Shown here: in pieces, positions 33,116 through 42,463 of the stretch
Layout of the letters: the number at the start of each line of letters is the position of its first letter
Numbering within the stretch: the stretch's first letter is position 1
Assembly (NCBI GenBank): GCA_031373255.1
Contig: JANMMJ010000057.1
Location: 1 to 64,000 of the forward strand
Direction of reading: 5' to 3'
Length of the DNA stretch: 64,000 bases
Source: JANMMJ01 sp031373255
Lineage (GTDB): Bacteria; Pseudomonadota; Alphaproteobacteria; Rhizobiales; Aestuariivirgaceae
Position numbers and translations under genes: made by a program
Notes under the pieces: model-generated
Seen by the model: only the letters and a program-made list of their open reading frames with translations
Database searches by the model: none
What the model was told of the DNA's origin: nothing

Positions 33116-34324
33116 ATGTCAGATATATTGGTTGTCGGCGCGCGGGGTATCCCCGGGGTCGAAGGCGGCGCGGAAAAACACGCTGAAAACGTGTTCTGCC
33201 AGTTCGCTGAAATGGGCTACGACGTCACCCTTCTGGGCACGCGGCAGTTTATCGCCAGCACCCAGCATCGTGGCGTGAAGCTCATCGGCATTCCCACCGT
33301 CAACATCGCCAATACCGAAAAGTTTGTTTATCACTTCATCTGCTTCCTCTACGCCCTTTTCAACCGCCCCAAACTGGTTCATCTCCAGGGCTTGAATTCG
33401 GGCATTTTCCTCTTTCTTTACAAGATCTTCGGCATGAAAGTGGTGATGCGCTACGGCTCTGCCGATTATGAGCACGCCAAATGGGGAATGGTGGGCCGCC
33501 TCGGCTTCAAGATGTGCGAGCGTCAACTGCGCCTGGCCGACCATGTCATTGCCGTTTCGCGCAAATACCAGCGCGATCTGTCGACCCGCTACGGTCTCAA
33601 GGCCATCACGGTTATTCCCAACGGCACCGATGCCGTGAACATTTCCGAGGCTTCGAAAAAGTATTTTGAAGGCCTAGGCCTCGAGGGCAAGCGCTACATC
33701 CTGTCTGTCGGCCGCCTTACCATCGACAAGGGCTATGCCGAAATGATCAGGGCGATGCAGAGCTTCATCGCTACCCCGGACGTCGTGCTGGTCATGGTCG
33801 GTGGCCCTGACGGTACCGGCTACCACGAACAGTTGAAAGCTTCGGCAGGCAGCAATACCCGTTTTCTCGGCCGCCTTGACCGCGAGCTCCTGCCGATCCT
33901 CTACAGCAAATGTGCCGCTTACGTTAGCGCGTCTGCTCACGAAGGATTGTCCAATTCGATCCTTGAGGCGATTTCCTTCGGCAGCCCGCTGATCGTCAGC
34001 GACATTCCGGCAAACCGCGAAATGTCCCTCAACAGCGCCTGCTATTTCCGCCAGGGCGACGCGGCGGCACTTGTTGCCAAGATCGCAGAAGCTCTCATCA
34101 AGCCGGAAGACTTTGTCGTCGATCGCGGCAATTTTGTCGGCTGGCCGGAAGTCGTGGCCGAAACCGAGCGCGTCTATGAAAAGGTGCTGACCCCGCTGCC
34201 GGGCAGAACCCGGACCGCCAGCCCGTCTGTCGACGCGCATGGGCATTCCTATCATCCAGCGCCAGCCTTGCAGGCAGTGCCGGTGATCGATACCTCCGGG
34301 CTGCAAAACCGGCCTAATCAGTGA
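33116..34324 (+). CDS. glycosyltransferase family 4 protein
   Basis: 402 aa. GT-B fold: N-terminal ILVVGARGIPGVEGGAEKHAENVFCQFAEMGYDV, with the acceptor-binding loop, then IPNGTD, SVGRLTIDKGYAEMI and the nucleotide-binding SAHEGLSNSILEAISFGSPLIVSD, in which the EX7E pair is present. The opening residues are those of the DUF1972-type GT4 group found in rhamnan-type and capsule clusters. Donor and acceptor are unknown. The last ~40 residues are low in structure. A strong hairpin follows the stop. Confidence 0.92.
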   Translation: MSDILVVGARGIPGVEGGAEKHAENVFCQFAEMGYDVTLLGTRQFIASTQHRGVKLIGIPTVNIANTEKFVYHFICFLYALFNRPKLVHLQGLNSGIFLFLYKIFGMKVVMRYGSADYEHAKWGMVGRLGFKMCERQLRLADHVIAVSRKYQRDLSTRYGLKAITVIPNGTDAVNISEASKKYFEGLGLEGKRYILSVGRLTIDKGYAEMIRAMQSFIATPDVVLVMVGGPDGTGYHEQLKASAGSNTRFLGRLDRELLPILYSKCAAYVSASAHEGLSNSILEAISFGSPLIVSDIPANREMSLNSACYFRQGDAAALVAKIAEALIKPEDFVVDRGNFVGWPEVVAETERVYEKVLTPLPGRTRTASPSVDAHGHSYHPAPALQAVPVIDTSGLQNRPNQ

Positions 34325-34330
34325 ACGGAA

Positions 34331-34353
34331 TTTGATGGGGAAGCCCCATCAAA
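34331..34353 (+). terminator. hairpin after the first GT4 gene
   Basis: TTTGATGGGG and CCCCATCAAA pair perfectly around AAG, 7 bases past the stop. It probably ends or weakens transcription ahead of the flippase gene, which then needs its own promoter in the following ~100 bases. Confidence 0.75.
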
Positions 34354-34486
34354 CGCCGCCCAAATCCATTTAAATTATCCATAAATCAAAAGAACCACAG
34401 GGATACCGGGTACAACCTCGCCTTGGTCTATCTGCTTGCATGCAAGCATGTTACCGACAAGCCTGTTGCCTCCTGAAACGACCCGC

Positions 34487-35695
34487 ATGCAGATAAAACA
34501 GTTCATTATCTACACCCTGCAACACGCCCCCTGGGCTGTGGTTGCTTCGCTTTGCGCCGGTCTTTCCAACTACGTCATCATCATTTTGCTCTCGCAGTAT
34601 TACGGGCTTTCGGAAGGCGGCGAATTCAGATTGCTGATGTCGATCGTGGGCCTGTTGACACTGTTCACGCTGAACGAAGCCGACAAGGTGGTCATTCGTC
34701 ATCTCGTCATGGGAAAGCCCGGCGTGGTGCGTCCACTCGTTGCCAGCCGCATGCAGTTTGCCCTGCTTGGCACCATCGCTGGCGTGATTACCGCCTATGT
34801 ATTTTACCAGCGCGGTGAAGATATCTGGATCGGCATCCTCGCCGCTTCGATACTCCTCCCCCTGACTTTTCCGACCGATCTTTATGCGCAAGTGGTGCAA
34901 TCGCGGAAGAACTTCCGCATGCTGGCGCTCTACAGCGTAATCAAATATTCGATCCTGACCGGTCTGGCTTTGCTCGCCGGTCTTTGGTCGGTAACCATTC
35001 TGGTTTTTGTCGTCGTCTACTACGTCTGGCTGGCCGCCATCAATTCCAGCTTCCTCATCCTTCAGAACGAAACTTTCGAGCCGTCCAGCAAGGAAGCGCC
35101 CCTGCTTCGACGCGAAACCCTGCAATTGAGCCTGGCCGGCCTGTTCCCGCTGGTGCTGGAGCACGCCGACAAATTGCTGGTTTCATACTTTCTGGGCCTC
35201 GAAAAACTCGCCCTTTACACCATCGGCATATCGACGGGCAGGCTCATCTCAATCGTCATAAAGCCCACCATGACGGTGTACTTCCCGCTCCTGGTCAAGG
35301 ACAGGTTCAGCTGGCGGCTGCTGATAACGATATTCCTGACTCTCACTGTAGTTGGTGTTCTGGCCGCCTGGCCGCTCTACTATTACTTTGTCAACGTGCT
35401 GGGCACGGAATACGCCGAGGCCTACCCGATGGCCGCCATCATCATTGCCGGGCTAGGCATCTACTTCATCTCTGTCGTCGTGTATTATTCGTCGGTCTAT
35501 CACAAGGACGCGAAACTCAGCGTCCCAACAATGACATCATTTTTATCAACCCTTGTGACGCTGGCCTATCTTTTGCTTGCCCTGAAATACGGAGGAAAAT
35601 ATGCGCTCCTCCTGAGCGCCGCGTCATATCCACTCCGTGACTTGATCACACTGGTCATAACACTGGCACTTTCGAAGCGAGTCCGAACCGCATGA
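34487..35695 (+). CDS. Wzx-like polysaccharide flippase / MATE-superfamily membrane protein
   Basis: 402 aa from ATG 34487 (other candidates: ATG 34448 and TTG 34436). About twelve membrane segments occur over the whole length, beginning FIIYTLQHAPWAVVASLCAGLSNYVIIILLSQYYG. The segment LEHADKLLVSYFLGLEKLALYTIGISTGRLISIV resembles polysaccharide biosynthesis flippases. It should move lipid-linked repeat units across the inner membrane. Its stop overlaps the ATG of the next glycosyltransferase (ATGA). Confidence 0.85.
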   Translation: MQIKQFIIYTLQHAPWAVVASLCAGLSNYVIIILLSQYYGLSEGGEFRLLMSIVGLLTLFTLNEADKVVIRHLVMGKPGVVRPLVASRMQFALLGTIAGVITAYVFYQRGEDIWIGILAASILLPLTFPTDLYAQVVQSRKNFRMLALYSVIKYSILTGLALLAGLWSVTILVFVVVYYVWLAAINSSFLILQNETFEPSSKEAPLLRRETLQLSLAGLFPLVLEHADKLLVSYFLGLEKLALYTIGISTGRLISIVIKPTMTVYFPLLVKDRFSWRLLITIFLTLTVVGVLAAWPLYYYFVNVLGTEYAEAYPMAAIIIAGLGIYFISVVVYYSSVYHKDAKLSVPTMTSFLSTLVTLAYLLLALKYGGKYALLLSAASYPLRDLITLVITLALSKRVRTA

Positions 35696-36912
35696 GACGA
35701 CTGGTCCTTTTTGCCGAATTGTACACGACCTTCGAAAAGGAGCGCCGCATTGGCCTACTCGTCCGCAATCTCATCCAATACGTGAGGTTCATGGACCGCC
35801 GGGAACTCGAAGAGCTCTATATTTTCACCTATGGGTACCGGGATGGCGAAGCGCTCCGCGAGCTGCAGGACGAAGGAACTCTACCACGCAGTTTTCATGT
35901 CCTGTCGCCGCCAGCCTGGCTGGATTCCAAACTTGGCCACATCGTCTATTCGCTAATCGGGCCGATCATTCATGGCGCCGAGCTGCGAAAGGCGGACGCC
36001 TATCGCACCCAGCAGGTGACCGGGTCCTGGTCAGCATTGATTGCCAAGGTTCTCTATCGAAAGCCTTTGCTGTTCCGCCTAGGTTACCCCTTGTCCGTCA
36101 GGTTCCAGACCGAGCGCAAGAAACTCAATCTGGCACTCGCCCGCACCGTCGAGCGCCTGCTTTTGCGCTTTGCCGATCATGTCGCGGTGACCTCGCAGAT
36201 CATGAAGGCGTATTATGGCGCCATGGGCAATCCCGCCAACATCACCGTGGTGCCGAATTTCGTCGACCTGGCGTTGACGAAGCCCATCGAGATCTACGAC
36301 CGCGCGCGGCCTGTGCTGTTTGTCGGCCGCCTGGAGAAGGTCAAGAACATCCACAACATCATCGCGGCGTGCGCGCGCAACAACGTGACGCTGCATCTCT
36401 ACTATGGCCAGGGCGATCTGGAAGCCGAACTGCGCCAGCTTGCCTCAGACCTTGGCGCCAGGATCGAGTTCAAGGGATCCGTCCTCAACGAGGAACTGCT
36501 CCGCATTCACCACGATCATTCGATCTTCATGCTATGCTCGACAAGAGAGGGCATGCCCAAGGCGATGATAGAAGCCATGGCTTCCGGATTGATCTGCGTC
36601 GCAACGCCTACCGATGGCGCATCCGAACTGATCTTCCATGGCGAAACCGGATATATGGCCAAGGGCTACGATGCTGACGCCATTTCTGCGGCACTTGCCC
36701 AGGCGCTTGACGAGATGGACCCCCGCATTGGCCACAATGCCCGCGAATTCGTCATCAACAATCTTTCACTTGAGCGCGCTGTCGATATGGAACTCGGCAT
36801 CCTGAAAAGGATGATCGCCAAGTCACGGGGCGCAAATCATTCCTCCGGCATGCCGTCAATGCCCACTGACCCGAAAGGCAAACAAGCGATGGGACCCAAA
36901 CATGGCCAGTAA
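35692..36912 (+). CDS. glycosyltransferase family 4 protein
   Basis: 406 aa; overlaps the flippase gene by 4 bases. The GT4 C-terminal half is clear: VVPNFVDLA, VLFVGRLEKVKNIHNIIAAC, FKGSVLNEELLRIHHDHSIFMLCSTREGMPKAMIEAMASGLICVATPTDGASEL, with the EX7E pair. The N-terminal half is less typical but contains a conserved start (LVLFAELYTTFEKERRIGLLVRNLIQYVRF). The last ~25 residues are a polar tail. Donor and acceptor are unknown. It overlaps the RraA-like gene by 11 bases, implying one operon. Confidence 0.9.
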   Translation: MRRLVLFAELYTTFEKERRIGLLVRNLIQYVRFMDRRELEELYIFTYGYRDGEALRELQDEGTLPRSFHVLSPPAWLDSKLGHIVYSLIGPIIHGAELRKADAYRTQQVTGSWSALIAKVLYRKPLLFRLGYPLSVRFQTERKKLNLALARTVERLLLRFADHVAVTSQIMKAYYGAMGNPANITVVPNFVDLALTKPIEIYDRARPVLFVGRLEKVKNIHNIIAACARNNVTLHLYYGQGDLEAELRQLASDLGARIEFKGSVLNEELLRIHHDHSIFMLCSTREGMPKAMIEAMASGLICVATPTDGASELIFHGETGYMAKGYDADAISAALAQALDEMDPRIGHNAREFVINNLSLERAVDMELGILKRMIAKSRGANHSSGMPSMPTDPKGKQAMGPKHGQ

Positions 36913-37612
36913 ACCCAAATCCGCGGAAATGGTGCCGGGCCCCGGCTTCCGCGTCCGCATGAACATCGACAGACCGCCCGCCAGCCTGATCGAGCAGTAC
37001 CGTCAATTTGAATCGCCCGATATCTCCGACATGCTGAACCGCATGTATACGATGAGCTCCGGCATTCACAACGTCGTCAACAATACGCCGCTCGTAGGTC
37101 CCGCTTGCACCGTGAAGGTGTTTCCCGGCGACAATCTCATGGTGCACAAGTCGCTCGATGCGGCAAAGCCGGGCGATGTCGTGGTCATCGATACCAGCGG
37201 CAGCCAGCGGAACGCCGTGCTTGGCGACCTCGTGACCAACAAGGCGCGCCATCGCGGCATTGCAGGCTTCATCGTCGACGGCCTGGTTCGCGATCTTCCC
37301 GGCCTTCAGGAAGCGGGCCTGCCCGTATTCGCGAGGGGAATTACGCCGTTTGGCCCGCTGCACCGCGGACCGGGAGAACTGAATTACCCGATAAGCTGCG
37401 GCGGCATTGTCGTGAAGCCGGGTGACATCATCGTGGCCGATCACAACGGCGTGGTTGTCGTTCACCAGGAATTCGCCGCGGAAGTGCTTGGGCGCCTGAA
37501 AATCCACAAGGAACGGATGGAAAAATACGTTGAGGATGTCAAACGCGGAGTGTTCTCCAATGATTGGGTCGATGAACAGTTGAATGCCGACAATTGCATC
37601 ATCGAAAAGTAG
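36902..37612 (+). CDS. RraA-family protein (aldolase/decarboxylase-like fold)
   Basis: 236 aa; its ATG lies inside the last codons of the upstream glycosyltransferase. RraA-like core: SPDISDMLNRMYTMSSGIHNVV, LVGPACTVKVFPGDNLMVHKSLD, and the signature GDLVTNKARHRGIAGFIVDGLVRD, in which the Arg and Asp that hold the metal and oxo-acid in HMG/OAA aldolases are present. The fold includes 4-hydroxy-4-methyl-2-oxoglutarate aldolases and an RNase E inhibitor. A place inside a polysaccharide operon, together with an ATP-grasp enzyme, suggests a job in making or breaking an acidic substituent, which is an inference only. Confidence 0.88.
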   Translation: MASKPKSAEMVPGPGFRVRMNIDRPPASLIEQYRQFESPDISDMLNRMYTMSSGIHNVVNNTPLVGPACTVKVFPGDNLMVHKSLDAAKPGDVVVIDTSGSQRNAVLGDLVTNKARHRGIAGFIVDGLVRDLPGLQEAGLPVFARGITPFGPLHRGPGELNYPISCGGIVVKPGDIIVADHNGVVVVHQEFAAEVLGRLKIHKERMEKYVEDVKRGVFSNDWVDEQLNADNCIIEK

Positions 37613-37685
37613 CTCGCTGCGTCAGAGCTCCGCAGCGCCGGCAAGGATCGCCCGGCACAGCGCATTCCAGGACAAAAACGGCGTC

Positions 37686-38849
37686 ATGAGCATCAATTCC
37701 GCGACACCCGTCATGCTGCTTGGTGGACGGGAAAACGCTTTGGCGGTGACCCGCAACCTCGGACGCCGTGGCGTGACCATGAGGGTCAGCAATGTGCCGG
37801 GATCATGGGCAATGCAATCGCGCTTCTGTGCGGAATCCTATCCGGTTCCTGACGGCACCCCGGTATCCGAGTATTGGGAGGAACTGCTTCTTGGCCCGGA
37901 CAGCAGCCGCTTCCACGGACAGGTGATCTTCGCCTGCAATGATCCGGCACTGGTGTTTGTCGCCGAACATCGCGATGCCTTGCGCCAGCACTATCTGATC
38001 GTTGATTCCGACCCGGACCTGCAACTCGCCCTGCTCGACAAGCAGAAAACCCTCGAGCTTGCGCGCCGGGCTGGCGTTCCCGCGCCAAACTACTGGAGCA
38101 TTTCCAATCTCGCCGATATCGAGAAGATCCGCGGCGATATTCACTATCCGGTCATGGTCAAGCCGATCGATACCCACAGCTTCAGCAAAGTGTTCGGACG
38201 CAAGCTCTTCATCATCGAAAGCAGTTTCGATGAACTGAAGGAAAAAATCCGCCTGTCGCATGAGCAGAACATGGATGTCATGGTGGTGGAGATGATCCCC
38301 GGACCCGACAGCCTGCTCACCAGCTACAACACCTTCATCGATTCTGCCGGCAACCGGCTTTTCGATTTTACCAAGAGTGTTTTCAGGCGCTATCCCAAGA
38401 ACCGTGGCAGCGGCTGCTACCACAAGACCGAGTGGCTTCCGGAAGTGGCCGAGCTTGGCCAGAAGTTCTTCACAGGCATTGGCTTCTGCGGCATCGGCAA
38501 TGTCGAGTTCAAGCGTGACCCGCGTGACGGACAATACAAGATCATCGAATCGAATGCGCGCTTCGTTGCCACCCATGAGCTTTTCGTGCGCGCCGGGGCA
38601 CCGAGCGACCTGCTCATCTACTGCTACCTGACGGGCCAGCCAGTGCCGGAATTCGGCATGTACCGGCAACTCCTGCGCATGTGGTATCCGGTCAGGGACT
38701 ACCGCTCGTTCCGTGAACTTCACAAACTGGGTGAATTGAGTTTCCTCGGCTGGATCGCCAGCTTGATGCATGCCCAGATCTTCCCGGTATTGAGCTTCTC
38801 CGATCCCCTGCCATTTCTGAAGACCCTGCTGAAGAGCACCAGCGGTTAA
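37686..38849 (+). CDS. ATP-grasp enzyme in the polysaccharide operon
   Basis: 387 aa from ATG 37686; upstream in-frame sequence is not protein-like. N-terminal pre-ATP-grasp domain (VMLLGGRENALAVTRNLGRRGV) is followed by the ATP-grasp fold: YPVMVKPIDTHSFSKVFGRKLFII, VVEMIPGPDSLLTSY, and VEFKRDPRDGQYKIIESNARF with the Glu/Asn metal ligands. The family resembles enzymes that join a carboxylate to an amine. Because the cluster should make a hexosaminuronic acid, amidation of the uronate or attachment of an amino acid is one plausible role. It lies between the RraA-like and formyltransferase-like genes, same strand. Confidence 0.88.
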   Translation: MSINSATPVMLLGGRENALAVTRNLGRRGVTMRVSNVPGSWAMQSRFCAESYPVPDGTPVSEYWEELLLGPDSSRFHGQVIFACNDPALVFVAEHRDALRQHYLIVDSDPDLQLALLDKQKTLELARRAGVPAPNYWSISNLADIEKIRGDIHYPVMVKPIDTHSFSKVFGRKLFIIESSFDELKEKIRLSHEQNMDVMVVEMIPGPDSLLTSYNTFIDSAGNRLFDFTKSVFRRYPKNRGSGCYHKTEWLPEVAELGQKFFTGIGFCGIGNVEFKRDPRDGQYKIIESNARFVATHELFVRAGAPSDLLIYCYLTGQPVPEFGMYRQLLRMWYPVRDYRSFRELHKLGELSFLGWIASLMHAQIFPVLSFSDPLPFLKTLLKSTSG

Positions 38850-38950
38850 CCGTTCACTCCACAACGCTTTGTATTGGCACCATTCTGCGTTAGTGATTAT
38901 CCAGCCTGGGCGAAGCATTGATCTGAAATCTATTCTTGCGGATTGGGGAA

Positions 38951-40630
38951 ATGAAGAAGTTCAAGGTCGGGATCCTGATGAATGGACCCGGCTGCTCAGC
39001 ATATCTGTATGACACCATCAAAAGCTTGGCAGCAGAACCGGCGATTGACCTGGTACTGATCCAGGAAGGCGCGGCCGGCGAGACGTCCGGATTATTGGCG
39101 AAACTTCGCCGGAAATTCCGGCAGGCGGGCCTCATGCGCTTCATCAGCATGGCTGTTTTCGCGCTTTACCGGGAAATCGAGTCCCGCGCATTCTCAGTGT
39201 TGTACAAGGGAATAAGAGACCACTTTGCCAGGAACTCCGTGGACCCGGACATGTTCGCCTCCCGCATCGATGTGTCGCCGGAATTTTCCAGGAGCGGCCT
39301 GGTTTGCCGTTACGGCCCATCCGACCACGGGAAGATTGCCGATGCCGGCCTCGACATCATCGTGCGCGGCAATACGGGAGCGATTTACCGCGGTGACGTG
39401 CTCTCGGTTGCGCGCCTCGGCATCGTCTCGTTCCATCACGGCGACAATCGCTGGAACCGCGGTCTTCCGCCGGGCTTTTGGGAAGTCTATCTGCGAAAGC
39501 CCGTCACCGGATTTGTTATCCAGATACTCAGTGAGGAACTCGATGGAGGCACCGTTCTCTATCGTGGCGAGGTCGTGACCAAGCGGACCCATACCGAGAA
39601 CGTCGCGAACCTGTATCGGGAGAGCAACCCATTCCTGGCCTATGTCGTGAAGCTGCACCTCGCTGGCGACCCGTCGGTACGGCCGGAGGAAAAGCATTCC
39701 TTCACCGGGAGGATCTACAAATATCCCGGGATATGGCAGACGGCGAGCTACGCGCTGAGAACGGCAGCACTCCTCTCCAAGCTGTTCATACAGAAGAGGC
39801 TGCTGCACCAGGACACGCGCTGGTCGGTTGCGTACCTGCGCAAGCATTGGTCCGAGGCTTCGCTTGCCACGGGAAAAATCATTGCCAATCCGCCGAAGCG
39901 ATTTCTCGCCGATCCATTCGTCTTCGAGAGAGAAGGCAGGCACTACATCTTCGTGGAAGACTATGACGATCGGCGGGGACTTGGCGGGGTGTCCTGCATT
40001 GTTGTCGAACCGGATGACAGCCATCGCATCGTCGAGAATGTTCTGCTCGAACCGTTTCACCTGTCCTTTCCGCTGGTCTTCGAGGAAGCGGGTGAAATCT
40101 TCATGCTCCCGGAAACCAGCGAGAGCGGCGCCATCAGGCTTTACCGCTGCGAGGAGTTTCCGCACAAGTGGACGCTCGACATGGAACTAATAAAGGGCGT
40201 CTCGGCGGCCGACACCATGCTGATCAAACAGCAGGACAAGTGGTTCATGCTGACCAACATCAACCAGTTTGGTTCCGAGGACCACCTTTCGCAATTGCAT
40301 GTTCTGTGGTCGGACCAGCTCCGTTCAACGGACTGGAAGCGTATATCGTCGCTCCCCGTCATCAACAGCGCGCTCGATGGCAGGAATGCGGGGATATTGA
40401 AGGGACGTGATGGCGCCATGTACCGGGTAAGGCAGCGCCAGGGATTCAACCGGTATGGCGCCGCTTTTTCCGTCGCCAAGATCACCCGCCTTGATGCCGG
40501 CGGCTACGCCGAGGAGCCAGTCATGGAAGTAAATCCGGATTTTTTCCCGGATATCGTGGGGACCCATCACATGCATGGGACCGGCAATTTTACCGTCTTT
40601 GACTTCGCGCGGACCGAAAAAATCAATTGA
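38951..40630 (+). CDS. fusion of formyltransferase-like domain and beta-propeller (GINT1/GH43-like) domain
   Basis: 559 aa from ATG 38951, with GGGGAA just before it. The N-terminal ~245 residues look like a folate-dependent formyltransferase fold: GILMNGPGCSAYLYDTI at the start and VSFHHGDNRWNRGLPPGFWEVYLRKPVTGFVIQILSEELDGGTVLYRGEV, which parallels the region in Fmt and ArnA that ends in a conserved Asp, though the exact catalytic Asn-His-Asp triad is not certain. The C-terminal ~270 residues, from PKRFLADPFVFEREGRHYIFVEDYD to the end, show repeated blade-like units (FPLVFEEAGEIFMLPETSESGAIRLYR, NAGILKGRDGAMYRVRQ) similar to the N-terminal domain of glucosamine-inositolphosphorylceramide transferases. 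The fusion may formylate or otherwise modify an amino sugar of the polymer. Confidence 0.78.
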   Translation: MKKFKVGILMNGPGCSAYLYDTIKSLAAEPAIDLVLIQEGAAGETSGLLAKLRRKFRQAGLMRFISMAVFALYREIESRAFSVLYKGIRDHFARNSVDPDMFASRIDVSPEFSRSGLVCRYGPSDHGKIADAGLDIIVRGNTGAIYRGDVLSVARLGIVSFHHGDNRWNRGLPPGFWEVYLRKPVTGFVIQILSEELDGGTVLYRGEVVTKRTHTENVANLYRESNPFLAYVVKLHLAGDPSVRPEEKHSFTGRIYKYPGIWQTASYALRTAALLSKLFIQKRLLHQDTRWSVAYLRKHWSEASLATGKIIANPPKRFLADPFVFEREGRHYIFVEDYDDRRGLGGVSCIVVEPDDSHRIVENVLLEPFHLSFPLVFEEAGEIFMLPETSESGAIRLYRCEEFPHKWTLDMELIKGVSAADTMLIKQQDKWFMLTNINQFGSEDHLSQLHVLWSDQLRSTDWKRISSLPVINSALDGRNAGILKGRDGAMYRVRQRQGFNRYGAAFSVAKITRLDAGGYAEEPVMEVNPDFFPDIVGTHHMHGTGNFTVFDFARTEKIN

Positions 40631-40856
40631 GGCGGACTGCCGCGACGAAGAAACGGGGAGCCCCCCGAGAGACCCCCCGCTTACTCTTGGCGCCGGGTAC
40701 GCAATACCTGATCCCAGTGCAGTCCCCGGGCGAACGCAACGCCCCGGTGGAATGCATCGACTATCTCGCAACAGTGTTTCCAAACTGTTTATTTTCAAAG
40801 GCTTACAGGGGTATTTGTGTTAATGATCGGTAACGGCGCTGTGCACGAATGACCGA
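40631..40856. other. intergenic stretch between the convergent fusion and amidotransferase genes
   Basis: 226 bases with no gene. The last part contains GATCGGT and ACCGATC around a 20-base loop just before the stop of the minus-strand gene, a weak hairpin. No U-run. Confidence 0.4.
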
Positions 40857-41570
40857 TCAGGCAGCTTTGGCAACGGGAGCGGACTTGCTTTCGATCCATG
40901 TCTTGAGAAAACGCTGCAGCCAGCTATGCACGGGAGCGTCGTGAATCAGCTGATCATGGAGATGCTCATGGCCAAGCTTTGCCCCCTTCAGGACAAAACG
41001 ATGGGCGCCGGAAACCGTCCAGCGATGCATGGTCAGCCGCGTGACCTCCGGGTGGAACTGCAGCCCAAAGGCCCGCTCGCCAAAACTGTAGGCCTGATTT
41101 TCAAATGTATCGCCGGTGGCCAGCCGCTTGCAGCCGCCGGGCACCGTGAAACCTTCGCGGTGCCAGTGGTAGACCACCTCAGGCCATGGGCCTAAATGCT
41201 GTGCGTCCGTTTCGGCTTTGATGCCGTAATAACCGATCTCGACCAGCCCATCGGGATGCGGCGCAACATCGCCGCCCAGATGCTTGGACAGCATCTGCGC
41301 CCCCAGGCATATACCCAGAAACGGCGCTTTCGCGGCGAGCGGCACACCGATCCAGTCAATCTCGCGGCGGATATAGTCGTCGCTGTCATTGGCGCTCATC
41401 GGCCCGCCAAAGATCACAGCCCCAGCATGCTGATCCATTGTGTCCGGCAATTGGTCGCCAAGGCACGGCCGGCGGATATCGAGGGCATAACCCATCTGGC
41501 GCAACAGGTAGCCCACGCGGCCGGGCGTGGAGGTTTCGGAATGGACGACGATGAGGATCTTGCCGGTCAT
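40857..41570 (-). CDS. class I glutamine amidotransferase-like protein
   Basis: 237 aa from ATG 41570 (MTGKILIVVHSE); the frame reads further upstream only as antisense to the SDR gene. The Cys nucleophile lies in FLGICLGAQML and the His-Glu pair in FGLQFHPEVT, so the catalytic triad is intact. It resembles the stand-alone GMP-synthase-like amidotransferases. No synthase subunit is nearby, and the family includes glutamyl-peptide hydrolases. It is the last gene of a minus-strand run with the SDR and kps genes. Confidence 0.9.
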   Translation of the reverse strand: MTGKILIVVHSETSTPGRVGYLLRQMGYALDIRRPCLGDQLPDTMDQHAGAVIFGGPMSANDSDDYIRREIDWIGVPLAAKAPFLGICLGAQMLSKHLGGDVAPHPDGLVEIGYYGIKAETDAQHLGPWPEVVYHWHREGFTVPGGCKRLATGDTFENQAYSFGERAFGLQFHPEVTRLTMHRWTVSGAHRFVLKGAKLGHEHLHDQLIHDAPVHSWLQRFLKTWIESKSAPVAKAA

Positions 41571-41620
41571 GACTGCGCTGGAGAATAACAGGGAAATATT
41601 GCCAGCGCCTTGCAATTTGC

Positions 41621-42418
41621 TCAAGCTTTTGTGCGCGCCATGGCGCGGCTGGCCATGGGTAGCAGCGCACGCCGGGGAGCACCCCTGGCGGCATAGGCCA
41701 TAATCTTGTTGGCAAGACCTGGAATGACCTGCCGCTCGCCGGCCAGAAACCCGGCCCAACCCTGGGCCGCGACACTTCCCGGTGACGGCAGCCTGATTGG
41801 TGAAAGCCGCTGCGCATCCTTCATGCCGGCCCGGACGTGAAAGCCGGTCTCGACCGGACCGGGGCACAGGGACATGACGTTAACGCCGCTACCGCGCACT
41901 TCCTCGTGCAAGGCATCGCTCAGCGAAACGACATAGGCCTTCGTGGCAAAATAGACGGCCATGTTGGGTCCGGGAAGAAATGCCGCGACCGAGGCAACAT
42001 TGATGATGCCGCCGCTCTTGCGCTCCAGCATCGCCGGAAGGCAGCGCAGACTGAGATCGGTCAGCGCCCGGGCATTGAGATCGATCATGTTGAGTTGCTG
42101 GTCGAGCGACAGGAACGCAGCCTTGCCGACCAAACCAAATCCGGCATTGTTGATGACCACATCCGGCGACATCGATCGGGCGGCGAGCTCGTCTGTCAAA
42201 ACCTGGGTCGCACCATCTTGCGACAAGTCCAGTGGGATGACGGTGACCGACGTTGAATGCTTGCCGGCTATCACACCGCGCACCCGGTTCAATCCATCTG
42301 CGCTCCGCGCCACAAGAACCAGCGAGTAGCCATCCTGCGCCAGGATATGTGCGAAGGCCTCGCCTATGCCCCCGGAAGCGCCAGTAACGAGGCCAATTTT
42401 TCCCTGCATTCTGCTCAT
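41621..42418 (-). CDS. short-chain dehydrogenase/reductase
   Basis: 265 aa; classical SDR. NAD(P) loop GLVTGASGGIGEAFA, NNAGFG, catalytic Ser in NVASVAAFLPG, and Tyr-x3-Lys in YFATKAY. ATG 42409 is an equally good start. The C-terminal ~25 residues have an ARGAPRRALL segment often seen in membrane-associated SDRs. Substrate is unknown. It lies downstream of kpsC on the same strand and could be read with it. Confidence 0.88.
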   Translation of the reverse strand: MSRMQGKIGLVTGASGGIGEAFAHILAQDGYSLVLVARSADGLNRVRGVIAGKHSTSVTVIPLDLSQDGATQVLTDELAARSMSPDVVINNAGFGLVGKAAFLSLDQQLNMIDLNARALTDLSLRCLPAMLERKSGGIINVASVAAFLPGPNMAVYFATKAYVVSLSDALHEEVRGSGVNVMSLCPGPVETGFHVRAGMKDAQRLSPIRLPSPGSVAAQGWAGFLAGERQVIPGLANKIMAYAARGAPRRALLPMASRAMARTKA

Positions 42419-42463
42419 GCCGCCCTTTATCGCTCCAATAGCTGCAACAATAAGGCGGGGGGT

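Noticed and set aside
40631..40856. Small plus-strand frames after the fusion gene
   Set aside because: No ribosome site or recognisable protein; they overlap the 3' end of the fusion gene.
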